Source: an uncultured Bacteroidota bacterium (GTDB taxonomy: Bacteria; Bacteroidota; Bacteroidia; Chitinophagales; Chitinophagaceae). From it: a stretch of 29,232 bases of DNA. Position numbers and translations under genes: made by a program. Location of the stretch: assembly GCA_903912435.1 (NCBI GenBank), contig CAIWHI010000063.1:1-29232 (forward strand), written 5' to 3'. Below the pieces are notes generated by a model. That model was not told the origin of the DNA. It did no database searches and saw only the letters and a program-made list of their open reading frames with translations. Positions 16,302 through 25,839 of the stretch are shown here, piece after piece. Position 1 is the stretch's first letter; each line of letters opens with the position of its first letter.

Positions 16302-17378
16302 ATGCGCAATAAGTTAACATACAAACATTATTTGTCATTATTCCTCATTTGTGTATCTGTTACCATATTACAAGGATGCAGCAATAATGATGAGAAGGTG
16401 CCTGATACTTCAGCAATCAATATCAAACTGAATACCTATAGGTTTGATAAAGATTTTTACTCCATTGATACAAATCATATTGGTAAGGGTCTGAGGGATT
16501 TATTAGTAAAATACCCCGATTTTTTGAATTACTACCTGGATACTTTAATGGACTATCGCATACATGGCGATTTCAGTGATACCAATAAAACACTAAGCGA
16601 TAGCCTGAAACCATTTATCACATACAGAGATTTCACCCAATTGCAGGATACCATTATTAAATACTACCCAGATAGTAAAGAAACTGATGCGGTTTTACTA
16701 AAAGGATTTAAATTATACAAATACTACTTTCCCAATTATTCTATTCCCCGAATTTTCTATCTGGATATGGAATTAAGAAATTTTCCGGTATTCCCTATAG
16801 ATACCTCAACATTATGTATTGGTCTCGACTGGTTCCTTGGGCCCCAATTTCCGCACTATGCTTCGGTGGGTGTACCAGGCTATATGGGCAACCATTTTAC
16901 CAAATTATATTTACCGGTCTCCGTATTTAGTGCATTATACCTTTCAAGGCATCCGCTGGTGGTTGAGGATAATACATTGCTCGACCTGATGCTACAAAAA
17001 GGAAAGGAAATAGTTTTTATACATAAAATCCTGCCCCAGGCGCCAGATTCTGTATTATTTGGATTTACCCAAAAACAAATAGAATGGTGCAATGCAAATG
17101 AAGCGAACATCTACAATTTCTTCATCCACCAAAAACTATTGTATAGCAAAGACCCGCACAATACCCTACAATTCATCCACGATGGCCCATTTGCTGCCGG
17201 GCTTGAATCAGTAACCGATCCGGTAAAAAATAGTCCGGGTAATATTGGAACCTGGTTGGGCTATAAAATAATCAGAAATTATATGGCACTACATCCCGAA
17301 GTATCCCTGCAACAATTGATAAATAATAAAACTGATGCTCCGAAACTTTTAGATGATGCTAAATACAGGCCTAAATAA
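16302..17378 (+). CDS. gldB: Gliding motility lipoprotein GldB
   Basis: A 358-aa lipoprotein. The signal peptide ends in a lipobox T-I-L-Q-G-C with the lipidated cysteine at residue 26, so the protein is membrane-anchored on the periplasmic side. Family signatures: Y-R-F-D-K-D-F-Y near 48, L-C-I-G-L-D-W-F-L-G near 172, Y-L-P-V-S-V-F, and the C-terminal P-G-N-I-G-T-W-L-G-Y-K-I-I-R-N-Y-M followed by the K-Y-R-P-K end. In Flavobacterium johnsoniae GldB is required for gliding and associated with the T9SS/gliding apparatus; its exact biochemical role is unknown. Here it stands between two large T9SS cargo genes and beside two other outer-membrane-type genes, which fits an envelope/secretion neighbourhood. 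Length is normal and all hallmarks are present. Confidence 0.93.
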   Translation: MRNKLTYKHYLSLFLICVSVTILQGCSNNDEKVPDTSAINIKLNTYRFDKDFYSIDTNHIGKGLRDLLVKYPDFLNYYLDTLMDYRIHGDFSDTNKTLSDSLKPFITYRDFTQLQDTIIKYYPDSKETDAVLLKGFKLYKYYFPNYSIPRIFYLDMELRNFPVFPIDTSTLCIGLDWFLGPQFPHYASVGVPGYMGNHFTKLYLPVSVFSALYLSRHPLVVEDNTLLDLMLQKGKEIVFIHKILPQAPDSVLFGFTQKQIEWCNANEANIYNFFIHQKLLYSKDPHNTLQFIHDGPFAAGLESVTDPVKNSPGNIGTWLGYKIIRNYMALHPEVSLQQLINNKTDAPKLLDDAKYRPK

Positions 17379-17454
17379 TATACAAAGAGTAGCCCGCAAT
17401 ATATCACCTACAGAATTTATTTTCAAAATAAGTGAAAGAAATGGGTGTCTGAAA

Positions 17455-17485
17455 TTTGTCGGTATGTAAAAACTTGTAAAATTTG
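17455..17485 (+). promoter_or_regulatory. Promoter of the DUF3078-type gene, nearly leaderless
   Basis: TTTG (17455-17458) and TAAAATTTG (17477-17485): the distance from the -33 G to the first T of the downstream TTTG equals that of the selD promoter (24 nt), although the TA is one base further away than consensus. The ATG at 17490 begins 4 nt after the element. Confidence 0.45.
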
Positions 17486-17489
17486 CACA

Positions 17490-18515
17490 ATGAAAAAGAT
17501 AGTACTGTCCTTAGCACTACTTGCATTGGGTATCCAAAATACAAATGCACAAATCACTAAGGTAGATGATGTAAAGAAATCATTAGAGACAACCAATAAG
17601 GATACCATTGCATGGGCACATGGCGGGGTATTTAATATAGGTATGAACGAAGGTTTTCTACACAACTGGTCGGCAGGTGGTGAGTTAGCTTCAGTTACTA
17701 TTAATGGTATTTTCAGTGGGCATCTCGACAGGCTACATTACAGGCTTATCTGGAGTAATAACTTAGATATCAACTATGGTCTTACCTATGCCTATTCCAC
17801 CTCTTTTATACCCCATAAAACCGATGACAGAATAGACTTCACCTCTAAGTATGGTATCAGGATAGATTCATCTAAGAGATTCTACTTTACCGGCCTATTT
17901 AACTTCAAATCACAGTTCACAAAGGGCTATGATTATACCAAAACTAATTTCAGAAGTTCACCTACGTCCGACCTGTTTTCACCTGCTTATTTCACTACAG
18001 CCATTGGGGTTGAATTCAGAAAAGGAAGTGATGTAAGTGTATTCTTTTCACCATTGGCTGGACGCTTAACAGTAGCCGATAAAAAATACACTACCATCAC
18101 CCCACAGGGTGCCTTTGGTATCCCGGTAGGTAAAACGCAGTACTACCAGTTTGGTGCATATGCGTCGGCACGAGACCAATTTAGTCTAGGCAAAAAAACA
18201 ATTTATAAAGCCCGTCTGGATATTTATTCAAACTACCTGGCTAAAGATACCAAAGACGACAGTGGTAAAGTTATCAAAAGAGACAATCCAGCAAATATTA
18301 GTTTTCTCTTTGATAACCTTATTTCATGGAAAATTACAAAGTCACTCAATATAACTTTTGGGGCCACCTTTATTTACGACAATAATTTCCCGTATATCAA
18401 AACCTATACAGACCCAAAAACCAATTTACCTACCAACAAGGACGACCCAGGAATAAATATGGGCTGGTTACAAATCAAACAGATATTTGCACTGGGACTG
18501 GAGAAGAAATTCTGA
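17490..18515 (+). CDS. DUF3078-type outer-membrane protein
   Basis: About 341 aa from the ATG at 17490, which opens directly on a signal peptide (MKKIVLSLALLALGIQNTNAQ). The frame runs back to a GTG at 17445, but the extra 15 residues break the export signal. The mature part begins with W-A-H-G-G-V-F-N-I-G-M-N-E-G-F-L-H-N-W-S-A-G-G and continues as alternating amphipathic strands ending in a C-terminal aromatic (L-E-K-K-F), as in outer-membrane beta-barrels. This 'N-x-G-x-x-x-x-W-x-x-G-G' start is how I remember DUF3078, a Bacteroidota envelope family without an established function. Stop is TGA immediately followed by TAA. It lies downstream of gldB on the same strand with its own promoter-like element, and converges on the PorG-like gene 42 bp away. 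Confidence 0.8.
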   Translation: MKKIVLSLALLALGIQNTNAQITKVDDVKKSLETTNKDTIAWAHGGVFNIGMNEGFLHNWSAGGELASVTINGIFSGHLDRLHYRLIWSNNLDINYGLTYAYSTSFIPHKTDDRIDFTSKYGIRIDSSKRFYFTGLFNFKSQFTKGYDYTKTNFRSSPTSDLFSPAYFTTAIGVEFRKGSDVSVFFSPLAGRLTVADKKYTTITPQGAFGIPVGKTQYYQFGAYASARDQFSLGKKTIYKARLDIYSNYLAKDTKDDSGKVIKRDNPANISFLFDNLISWKITKSLNITFGATFIYDNNFPYIKTYTDPKTNLPTNKDDPGINMGWLQIKQIFALGLEKKF

Positions 18516-18557
18516 TAATGTAAGCACCTAAAAAAGTAGTGGTTCAGCAATACCTAA

Positions 18558-19415
18558 CTAATAAGACCTGATATAATCGTAATTATTGAAATTACTTGGA
18601 CATTTATAGGTAGTAAAGTGAAATGATACACTTAGAATGGCCATTATATACTGGTCGTAACTACTGGTATTACCTCTTTGTTTACCCGCACGCCCAAGTG
18701 GCGTATTAGGAGTTAGCTCAACGGACCTGTCTTGCAGGGCAGCGGCCACAGAGCCGACCGGAAACCTATTAGACCCGGCATAGGTACTACTAACATCATC
18801 AAGGTAATCGGTAGTTGAAAGGCGGTCGGCAATTTCAAAGGTAACATTTACCCCCCTGAACAACCATGCCTTTACACCTAGCCCTATTGGGAAACAAGGG
18901 CTAATATTCTGATATTTTCTGCCTGCAAAGCCTACATACTGACCCTCAGTACCCTGCGATTTCAAAGAATATTTCTGTCCCTGATAGGTTGTTTTGGAGT
19001 CGAAATAGAACATACCTACACCACCTGTGAGGTAAGGTGTGACTCTATAATATTTATCCCCGGTTATGAACTTGAAAAAATTAAACTCAGCCTGAAAAGA
19101 CATTTCATAAATATCACTCTGGAAATTCAGGTTCCTGATTTTTTCATAAGGGTCGGAATTGAATTTATCATCATATCCTACATGGGTGTAATTGCCCATA
19201 AGTTTCAGGGATATATAATTATTCATATGACGGCGGATATACATACCACCGGCGGGAGCAATTGTTTTGAAACCGTAGTTATCATTTAAATCGCCAAAAT
19301 ACTGTGACGCACCAAAATTGAGGCCAATTTCCATCCTGGTAAGGTAAGATTGGCCATATACATTCACTGATGAAATACCAGCTAACAATAAAATTACAAG
19401 TAAGAAATGCCTCAT
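18558..19415 (-). CDS. DUF6089/PorG-like outer-membrane beta-barrel protein
   Basis: A 285-aa protein: signal peptide (about 1-21, ending VYGQ), then a beta-barrel beginning M-E-I-G-L-N-F-G-A-S-Q-Y-F-G-D-L-N with repeated strands (P-A-G-G-M-Y-I-R-R, Y-L-T-G-G-V-G-M-F-Y-F, G-L-G-V-K-A-W-L-F). The 'E-I-G-x-x-x-G-x-x-x-Y-x-G-D-L' opening is typical of the DUF6089 group. To my knowledge that group includes PorG, a T9SS component of Porphyromonas gingivalis. Members occur in several copies per Bacteroidota genome, and here the gene lacks the usual PorG neighbours (undecaprenyl synthase, bamA), so this may be a paralogue rather than the core PorG. It ends in Y-D-Y-I-R-S-Y. Convergent with the DUF3078-type gene; transcribed toward it, away from the giant gene's terminator side. 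Confidence 0.75.
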   Translation of the reverse strand: MRHFLLVILLLAGISSVNVYGQSYLTRMEIGLNFGASQYFGDLNDNYGFKTIAPAGGMYIRRHMNNYISLKLMGNYTHVGYDDKFNSDPYEKIRNLNFQSDIYEMSFQAEFNFFKFITGDKYYRVTPYLTGGVGMFYFDSKTTYQGQKYSLKSQGTEGQYVGFAGRKYQNISPCFPIGLGVKAWLFRGVNVTFEIADRLSTTDYLDDVSSTYAGSNRFPVGSVAAALQDRSVELTPNTPLGRAGKQRGNTSSYDQYIMAILSVSFHFTTYKCPSNFNNYDYIRSY

Positions 19416-19524
19416 TTACCCTTTAACAACGAAATTCAAGTTCATTTATTGCCCGCAAAATAAAACAAAAGAAAGTTTTTTCGGCAATCTTACCACCTAT
19501 CGTTAACAGAAGCAGGTAAAATTA

Positions 19525-19552
19525 AAAGAGGCCGGAATAGACCGGCCTCTTT
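19525..19552 (-). terminator. Intrinsic terminator of the second giant gene
   Basis: An 11-bp perfect GC-rich stem (AAAGAGGCCGG at 19525-19535, CCGGCCTCTTT at 19542-19552) with a 6-nt loop. It lies 23 bp beyond the stop of the 2087-aa gene. On the minus strand the stem is followed by a T-rich tract. Confidence 0.88.
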
Positions 19553-19575
19553 CAAAATTTATTATTGAATAGCTA

Positions 19576-22500
19576 CTACTCAACTACGAAATGGAAAACT
19601 GAAGTTTCAGCACCACTGCGAACATTAAGCAAGTACATACCCGGAGCAACAGAATTACTTAATTGAATCTGTTCATTGATTACACCATTTGCTGCGTTTA
19701 TTTTGTTTGAATAAACAACCTGGCCAAGCATATTGGTAATTTCAAGAGTTACATTAGCATCAACAGATGAAGCAATAGAACCCTTAATGCTGAATATACC
19801 CTTATTAGGATTTGGAACAATTGAAAGGTCATTGATAGAAGCTACCTGCGCAACACCTACATTAGCAACCCTTACTGTAACACAATTGGTAACTACTTCG
19901 CTGGTGCCACAAGAATTATGACTAACTATTGAACAGCAAACATTGTCACCATTTACAAACTTATCGCTGGTAAAAGTAGGGTTAATCTCACCTACTACAT
20001 TCATACCATTTACTGACCACTGATAAGTAGCATTTGGAGCAGAGTTAGTAAGGTTAGCTGATAGAGTAGCACTGTGGCCAACTACAATTGTTCCATTTGC
20101 ACCAGAAATATTAAATGCAGGAGCTACCGGAGCATCAATTGTCATAACCACACTATTACTTAATACGAAAGTCTCGGTGCGGCAAGCGAAATTACTTGTC
20201 AATGCACAAGATATAGCATCACCTTGCTCAGGTACATATGTATAAGTAGGTGAAGTACTAACGGTAGTACCATCTTTCTTCCATGCATAACCTGGTGTAG
20301 AACCACCAAAAGTAGTTGCAGCACTATAAGTTACAGGTGTACCAGGACAAACTGTAGCACCAGTATTAGCAGAAACCATAATTGTTGGAGTTTCATTAGG
20401 ATTAACTGTTGCGGTGATGTTCCTTGTAACAACTGCAGGTGAAGCGCATAATGCATCACTAGTTAAAACAACCTTAACGATATCCATATTATTAGGAACA
20501 TAGCTGTAAGTAGCACCGTAGCCAACTGACATACCACCTACGAACCACTCGTAATGTGGTGACAGACCACCATTAACAGAGGTAGCAGTATAAGTAGCAA
20601 CTGAACCTTCACATACAGCACCTGTACCTGTAGTAATTGCCACCGAAGGAATAACAGAAGGATTAACGGTAATAGTTGTGCTACCTGTCATATTGCTGCT
20701 GCAATGAGTCAAGGTATCAGTAGCTCTTACATAGAATGTACCGGCACCAGTGTAAGCACCCAAATCAAGTGCTGAACCTGTACCAGCCCAGAAACTACCA
20801 GTAGTACCAGAACCACCGCTAACCTGATAGTTAACAAATATCTGAGAACCGGTAAGACCAATGTGAACTCCTGTACCACCTTCGCAATAGCTACCACCAC
20901 CTGTTACTGTATAAACCACCGGTAGCGGATTAGCTGTAACTGCAGCACTAGCAGCCATCATGTTAACACAACCATGTGATGATGTAGCTTTTACTGTATA
21001 ATTACCTGTTACTGTCTGGTAGCCAAAATCAATTGCAGCACCTGTAGCAGGCATAGTAGCAACCAGCATTGAACCATTCCATAACTGGTAACTAACTCCA
21101 GTAAGGTTTGAACCACTTAACCTTACATCAGCACCCGGCTCACCAGCACAGAAACTACCACCACCCAACACTGTAAACATAGATGGGAGCGGATTAACAG
21201 TAAGTGCTACTGTATTAGCCATTGAATTTGAACAACCTGTAGTACTGTTTGTACCAATTATTGAGTAAGTACCATTAGCAGTTTGTGTACCAAAATCCAT
21301 AGTACCACCTGTACCTAATAATGCAGCACCAGTGCTATGTCCATCTAACTGTAACTGGTAAGAATATCCTGTATTACTGGTTAACAAGCCAACTGAAAGA
21401 CCAGCATCACCCGCGCAGATAGTACCACCACCTGTTACAGTATACTGTGCAGGTAAAGGAAGGATAGCAACCGGAACTGAACCATTCATCATACTTGAAC
21501 AACCTGTAGCAAGATTAACTGCTTTTACTGAGTAAACTGAAGCAGCAGTTTGGTTACCAATATTGAATGAGCCACTCGTAGCAGTACCTGCAACCATACC
21601 GGTGATGATACCTGCACTATTCACAGTCTGGTAGTTAATTCCGCTTTGTGAGCCACTCAACATAATAGCTGCACCACCTGTACCTGCGCAATAGCTACCA
21701 CCACCTGTTACATTATAAATAGTAGGATTATCATTCCTGGTAACTGTTACAGAACCGGCCATATACCTCATACATGTGGTAGCAGGGTTATAAGCCTGTG
21801 CTGTATAAACGCCAGGTGTTGTCTGCAATCCGAAACTAATTCTACCACCATTACCTGGTATAATAGAACCTACTGCGCTACCAGCCAGGTATAACTGGTA
21901 AGTTTTACCGGTTTCTGAGCCATCAAGATAAACTTCAACGCCGGTACCACCATTACAATAACTTCCGCCACCCCTTATATTCTGAATAATTGGCAGGTTA
22001 TTGATACCAACAGTAACATTGTTAGGCATATAAACATGACATCCGGTAGCAGCTATTGTAGCCATTACACTATAACTACCTGTTGTGGTAAACAAACCAA
22101 AATCAATACCTGCATTGGTACCAGCAACTGTAGTCAATGCTGAACCACTTGTCATTAATTGGTAATTAGTACCTACTACTGTATGATCCATACCGATATG
22201 AGTACCTGTGCCACCGGCGCAATAATTACCACCACCATTTAAGTTATAACCTGTAGGAAGAGGGTCAATATTGATATTTGCAGAACCAGACATGTTTGAC
22301 ATACAACCTGTTAATGGGTTCTTACCGGTAACATAGTAGTTACCAGATATTGTTTGATTACCAAAATCAATTGCAGACGTAGTACCGGTTAAAGTGCCTA
22401 ATAATAATGTTCCATTATATAATTTATATTCGAAACCAGCCTGTGAATTATCTAAATAGATATCCCTACCTGCACCACCTACACAATAATTACCACCACC

Positions 22501-25500
22501 CATTACATTATTAGCAGTAGGTGTAGGATTAATAATTATATCTGCACCACCTGTCATGTTCTTACTACACAAAGTAGATTGGTTAGTTGCAATTACAGTG
22601 TAGTGACCTGATGCAGTTTGTAAACCAAAATCAATTGAATTACCATCACCAATAACAGGTAAACCTGTTGCAACCGCATCAACATATAATTGATAGCTTG
22701 TGCCAACTTCTGAACCATTGGTAACAACATGAAGGCCAATACCACCATTACAATAAGCACCACCACCTGATACTAAATAAGTGCGTGGTAGTGGATTTAC
22801 AGATACATTAGCAGTACCTGCCATTGCATTTCTACAACCGGTAGCTGTATTAGTAGCTACCACTGAATAACTACCAACTCCGGTAAACATACCAAAATCG
22901 ATAGATGAAGTAGAACCCGGCATTGTAGCAGCCACACTTGAAGTAGGTATGTAATACAATGAATAATTCACTGCATTTTGTGAACTATTAAGACCGATAT
23001 GAACACCAGTAGAAGCTGGGCAATAACCACCGCCGCCAGTTACTGTATTTACTATAGGTAATGGATTAACCGTAAATGGCATTGTAATAAAACAACCTGT
23101 AGAAGGTAGTGTATAAGAAATGTTGGCATTTCCTGCTGCGAGACCATTTACAAGACCTGTAGCAGAATTGACAGTAGCAGTATAGTTATCACTTGAACTC
23201 CATGTACCGCCACCGATATCGGTTAAGGTAGAAGAAGAACCAATACAAACTGAAGGAGTACCAGCAATAGCTGATGGCAGTGGATTTACAGTAATAGGCA
23301 TTGATACTGTGCAACCTGTAGCCAATGTATAATTGATAACCGGATTACCTGCGCTTAAACCTGTAACGATACCAGATACACCGCCCACCGTAGCAAGAAC
23401 TGTATTATTACATGACCAGGTTCCACCAGAAGTTAAACTGGATAATACTGTAGTAGCACCACCTGCACAAACATTGTTGGTACCTGTGATAGGAGCCGGA
23501 TTAGGATATACTGCCATAGGCATATATGTGCTGCAACCGGCAGGTAATGTATAAGATACATTAAAGCTACCCGAAGCAACACCTGTAACTACACCATTGG
23601 TTCCTATTGTAGCAACTGAGGAATTGGTACTTGACCAAACACCACCCCACATAGGATTAGTTAATGTGGTAGAAGTACCAGGGCAAACACTTGTGGCACC
23701 AGCAATAGCTAAAGGACCATTATAAACATTTACATTAAGAGATGTAGAACAACCACTACTAATAGTATAACTAACAGTAGCTGCACCAGCTGCACCGGTA
23801 GGAGTAGCAAAACCGGTACTTGGATTAATACCCAAGTAAGTTGTATTGCTGGAAGTCCAGGTACCACCTGCAGGTGTAGCAGTATAGGCAACGGGTGATG
23901 GATTACAAATGTTGGCAAAGCCAGTGATTGCAGAAGGTGCCGGATTTAATACAAGTTGAACCGCAGTTGTTTTTGCACTGGTAACAGCTGTAAGGCAAGT
24001 TATTGAATCCCTGATCCAAACTGTAGAACCACTTACTGATTGTGTGAAATAAGGAGTAGTAGCACCTGCTATATTGGTAAAGCCAGCAGTAGCACTGGTA
24101 GTTGATATCTGCCAGTTATAAGCGATATCCGGACCAACTGCAGGGCTTACATTGTATAAATTAGATGTGTAAGATGGTGCACAACCTACAGTTGAGGTTG
24201 CGGTAACAGTACCGGCTGCCGGAGTACCCGAACATGGGGTGGGTGCCGGTGTGAGGGTAACTAATACTGGTGCAGTAATTGATGATTGACCTGTATAGGT
24301 ACAGGTAACCACACAACGGAAATAAGTATTGTTGGTGATACCTGTGAAACTAAGTGCAGGTGAAGAAGATGATGGGCCAAAATTTACATAGCCTGCCGCA
24401 CCAAAAGACCAGGACTGCCATTGGTAGGTAGTGCCACCTATTGAAGAACCCACATCATTAAGATTAAAAACTGTGGCCGCACCACCTGATGTAGGTGCAA
24501 TAGAAGCAGTACCTGCTGTAGGAGTTCCATTACATGGGAAAACACCCTGACCAGTTACCGGAATTGGGTTGCTTGATGACACTGAAATGCCCGAACCTGT
24601 AGGAACCACTGAAGCTGAATAAACACTATATGCACTTGGTGCAAACTGAACAAAAACAGGAGTTGAAGCTAAGGTCTGGCTTGCAACCGGAATTGTTAAT
24701 GTGCTGGCCCAAGAGCCTACTAAACCTGTAGCTGACAATTTAAAATCAGATGGTGCAGTTAAGAGTACATTACCTAGACTAGGGGCCATAAATGTGCCAC
24801 TAATATTATAGGATAGAACCGGAGGTGTAGCACCTACTACAACCGTACCAAAATTTAAGGAAGGAGTAGAATTAGTAATAATAGGATAGGTACCAGTACC
24901 AGATACTGCAACAGTTGATGTAGCTGCACCACCACCACTAATGGTAATATTACCGCCATAAGCAATATTAGATGTAGGGCTAAATTGCACATAAACAGGG
25001 GTAGTTGGCAATGTAGGGATAGTAACAGGTATAGTAAGACTGGTTGTAAATGAACCTGCAAGGCCGGTTAATGATACCTGATAACCGATAGGTGCAGTAA
25101 CAGTAACCGGACTGGAGGTATAATAAGCCCCGGCTACAGTAAAGCTGGACGCTGCTGTTGAAGTACCGACACTTGCCAGGCCGAATGCCATGGTAGTGGT
25201 ACTCAAAGTTGTAGTAGGACCAGGGTATGCCGTGTAAGAGATATCGTCTAAAAAGCAATTGTCACCAAACTGGGAATAATAAGAGAAAATGATATAATTG
25301 GTAGCACCATTATAAGTAGGCGGAACTGTAAAGCTATATTGGTACCACCCTGAGGTTCCGGTTCCGGGAGTCGATGTTCCGGTAACTGCACCACTTATGG
25401 CCACATTTGAAGCCCTGGGTACAAATCCCATTAATGTTGCTCCAGTTAAGGAACTTTGTACTGTATTAATATAGGCACTTATTCCTTCCAGTGCAAGACC

Positions 25501-25839
25501 CTGGTAATAAACGCCATCTCTCCAGAACCATATAGAAACCGTAGTGGCAGTTCCAAATCTATTGGTATAATCAATGACTTTGGTAGAAATATATGCAGTA
25601 GTACCCGTACCTAAACTATAGGAATTGAATTCGGAGTAATAAGTACCACCATGTGGACCGGTAGTAGTTGGAGACCCTGCAGTGCCACTAGTTAAAAATG
25701 TTGACCCAGAACCACCAGTGATAGACCATCCCGGAGGAGGGTAAACACCCGCTTCTTCAAATCCTTCATTGACTACCACTTGTCCAAAGCTCAATAAGCT
25801 AAGACAGATAAGACTTAGGAATAAGTAAATTTTTCTCAT
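19576..25839 (-). CDS. Giant T9SS-secreted surface protein with 9 GGGxYC repeats
   Basis: A 2087-aa protein. Order: signal peptide (1-19, ending SFG); an N-terminal jelly-roll domain (about 22-208) with N-E-G-F-E-E...P-P-P-G-W-S and D-D-I-S-Y-T, the pattern of cleaved-adhesin/choice-of-anchor-J modules; two to three 'L-x-F-G-x-x-x-V-G' Ig-like modules (about 210-435) with V-Y-V-Q-F-S-P; two Ig-like modules (about 437-690); four BIG2-type modules (about 690-930, each with a TW-S-S/N core and V-x-G); nine GGGxYC repeats (about 935-1725); three PKD/Ig-like modules (about 1727-2000); and a type A sorting domain (about 2004-2087) with V-P-N-P-N-K-G-I-F. It is a paralogue of the first giant protein from the BIG2 region to the C-terminus, with a different N-terminal head. 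Probably a surface adhesin exported by T9SS. Stop is TAG, then a strong terminator. Confidence 0.92.
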   Translation of the reverse strand: MRKIYLFLSLICLSLLSFGQVVVNEGFEEAGVYPPPGWSITGGSGSTFLTSGTAGSPTTTGPHGGTYYSEFNSYSLGTGTTAYISTKVIDYTNRFGTATTVSIWFWRDGVYYQGLALEGISAYINTVQSSLTGATLMGFVPRASNVAISGAVTGTSTPGTGTSGWYQYSFTVPPTYNGATNYIIFSYYSQFGDNCFLDDISYTAYPGPTTTLSTTTMAFGLASVGTSTAASSFTVAGAYYTSSPVTVTAPIGYQVSLTGLAGSFTTSLTIPVTIPTLPTTPVYVQFSPTSNIAYGGNITISGGGAATSTVAVSGTGTYPIITNSTPSLNFGTVVVGATPPVLSYNISGTFMAPSLGNVLLTAPSDFKLSATGLVGSWASTLTIPVASQTLASTPVFVQFAPSAYSVYSASVVPTGSGISVSSSNPIPVTGQGVFPCNGTPTAGTASIAPTSGGAATVFNLNDVGSSIGGTTYQWQSWSFGAAGYVNFGPSSSSPALSFTGITNNTYFRCVVTCTYTGQSSITAPVLVTLTPAPTPCSGTPAAGTVTATSTVGCAPSYTSNLYNVSPAVGPDIAYNWQISTTSATAGFTNIAGATTPYFTQSVSGSTVWIRDSITCLTAVTSAKTTAVQLVLNPAPSAITGFANICNPSPVAYTATPAGGTWTSSNTTYLGINPSTGFATPTGAAGAATVSYTISSGCSTSLNVNVYNGPLAIAGATSVCPGTSTTLTNPMWGGVWSSTNSSVATIGTNGVVTGVASGSFNVSYTLPAGCSTYMPMAVYPNPAPITGTNNVCAGGATTVLSSLTSGGTWSCNNTVLATVGGVSGIVTGLSAGNPVINYTLATGCTVSMPITVNPLPSAIAGTPSVCIGSSSTLTDIGGGTWSSSDNYTATVNSATGLVNGLAAGNANISYTLPSTGCFITMPFTVNPLPIVNTVTGGGGYCPASTGVHIGLNSSQNAVNYSLYYIPTSSVAATMPGSTSSIDFGMFTGVGSYSVVATNTATGCRNAMAGTANVSVNPLPRTYLVSGGGAYCNGGIGLHVVTNGSEVGTSYQLYVDAVATGLPVIGDGNSIDFGLQTASGHYTVIATNQSTLCSKNMTGGADIIINPTPTANNVMGGGNYCVGGAGRDIYLDNSQAGFEYKLYNGTLLLGTLTGTTSAIDFGNQTISGNYYVTGKNPLTGCMSNMSGSANINIDPLPTGYNLNGGGNYCAGGTGTHIGMDHTVVGTNYQLMTSGSALTTVAGTNAGIDFGLFTTTGSYSVMATIAATGCHVYMPNNVTVGINNLPIIQNIRGGGSYCNGGTGVEVYLDGSETGKTYQLYLAGSAVGSIIPGNGGRISFGLQTTPGVYTAQAYNPATTCMRYMAGSVTVTRNDNPTIYNVTGGGSYCAGTGGAAIMLSGSQSGINYQTVNSAGIITGMVAGTATSGSFNIGNQTAASVYSVKAVNLATGCSSMMNGSVPVAILPLPAQYTVTGGGTICAGDAGLSVGLLTSNTGYSYQLQLDGHSTGAALLGTGGTMDFGTQTANGTYSIIGTNSTTGCSNSMANTVALTVNPLPSMFTVLGGGSFCAGEPGADVRLSGSNLTGVSYQLWNGSMLVATMPATGAAIDFGYQTVTGNYTVKATSSHGCVNMMAASAAVTANPLPVVYTVTGGGSYCEGGTGVHIGLTGSQIFVNYQVSGGSGTTGSFWAGTGSALDLGAYTGAGTFYVRATDTLTHCSSNMTGSTTITVNPSVIPSVAITTGTGAVCEGSVATYTATSVNGGLSPHYEWFVGGMSVGYGATYSYVPNNMDIVKVVLTSDALCASPAVVTRNITATVNPNETPTIMVSANTGATVCPGTPVTYSAATTFGGSTPGYAWKKDGTTVSTSPTYTYVPEQGDAISCALTSNFACRTETFVLSNSVVMTIDAPVAPAFNISGANGTIVVGHSATLSANLTNSAPNATYQWSVNGMNVVGEINPTFTSDKFVNGDNVCCSIVSHNSCGTSEVVTNCVTVRVANVGVAQVASINDLSIVPNPNKGIFSIKGSIASSVDANVTLEITNMLGQVVYSNKINAANGVINEQIQLSNSVAPGMYLLNVRSGAETSVFHFVVE
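20660..23040 (-). repeat. Array of 9 GGGxYC protein repeats (~264-bp period)
   Basis: Nine in-frame units of the same ~88-residue family as in the first giant gene, each keeping the two cysteines and a methionine after the second. Variants at the start motif are GGGTIC and GGGSFC, so the tyrosine is replaceable but the cysteine is not. Short DNA identities with the other array (for example CAATAGCTACCACCACCT near 10454, 20885 and 21690) show common origin. Confidence 0.9.
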
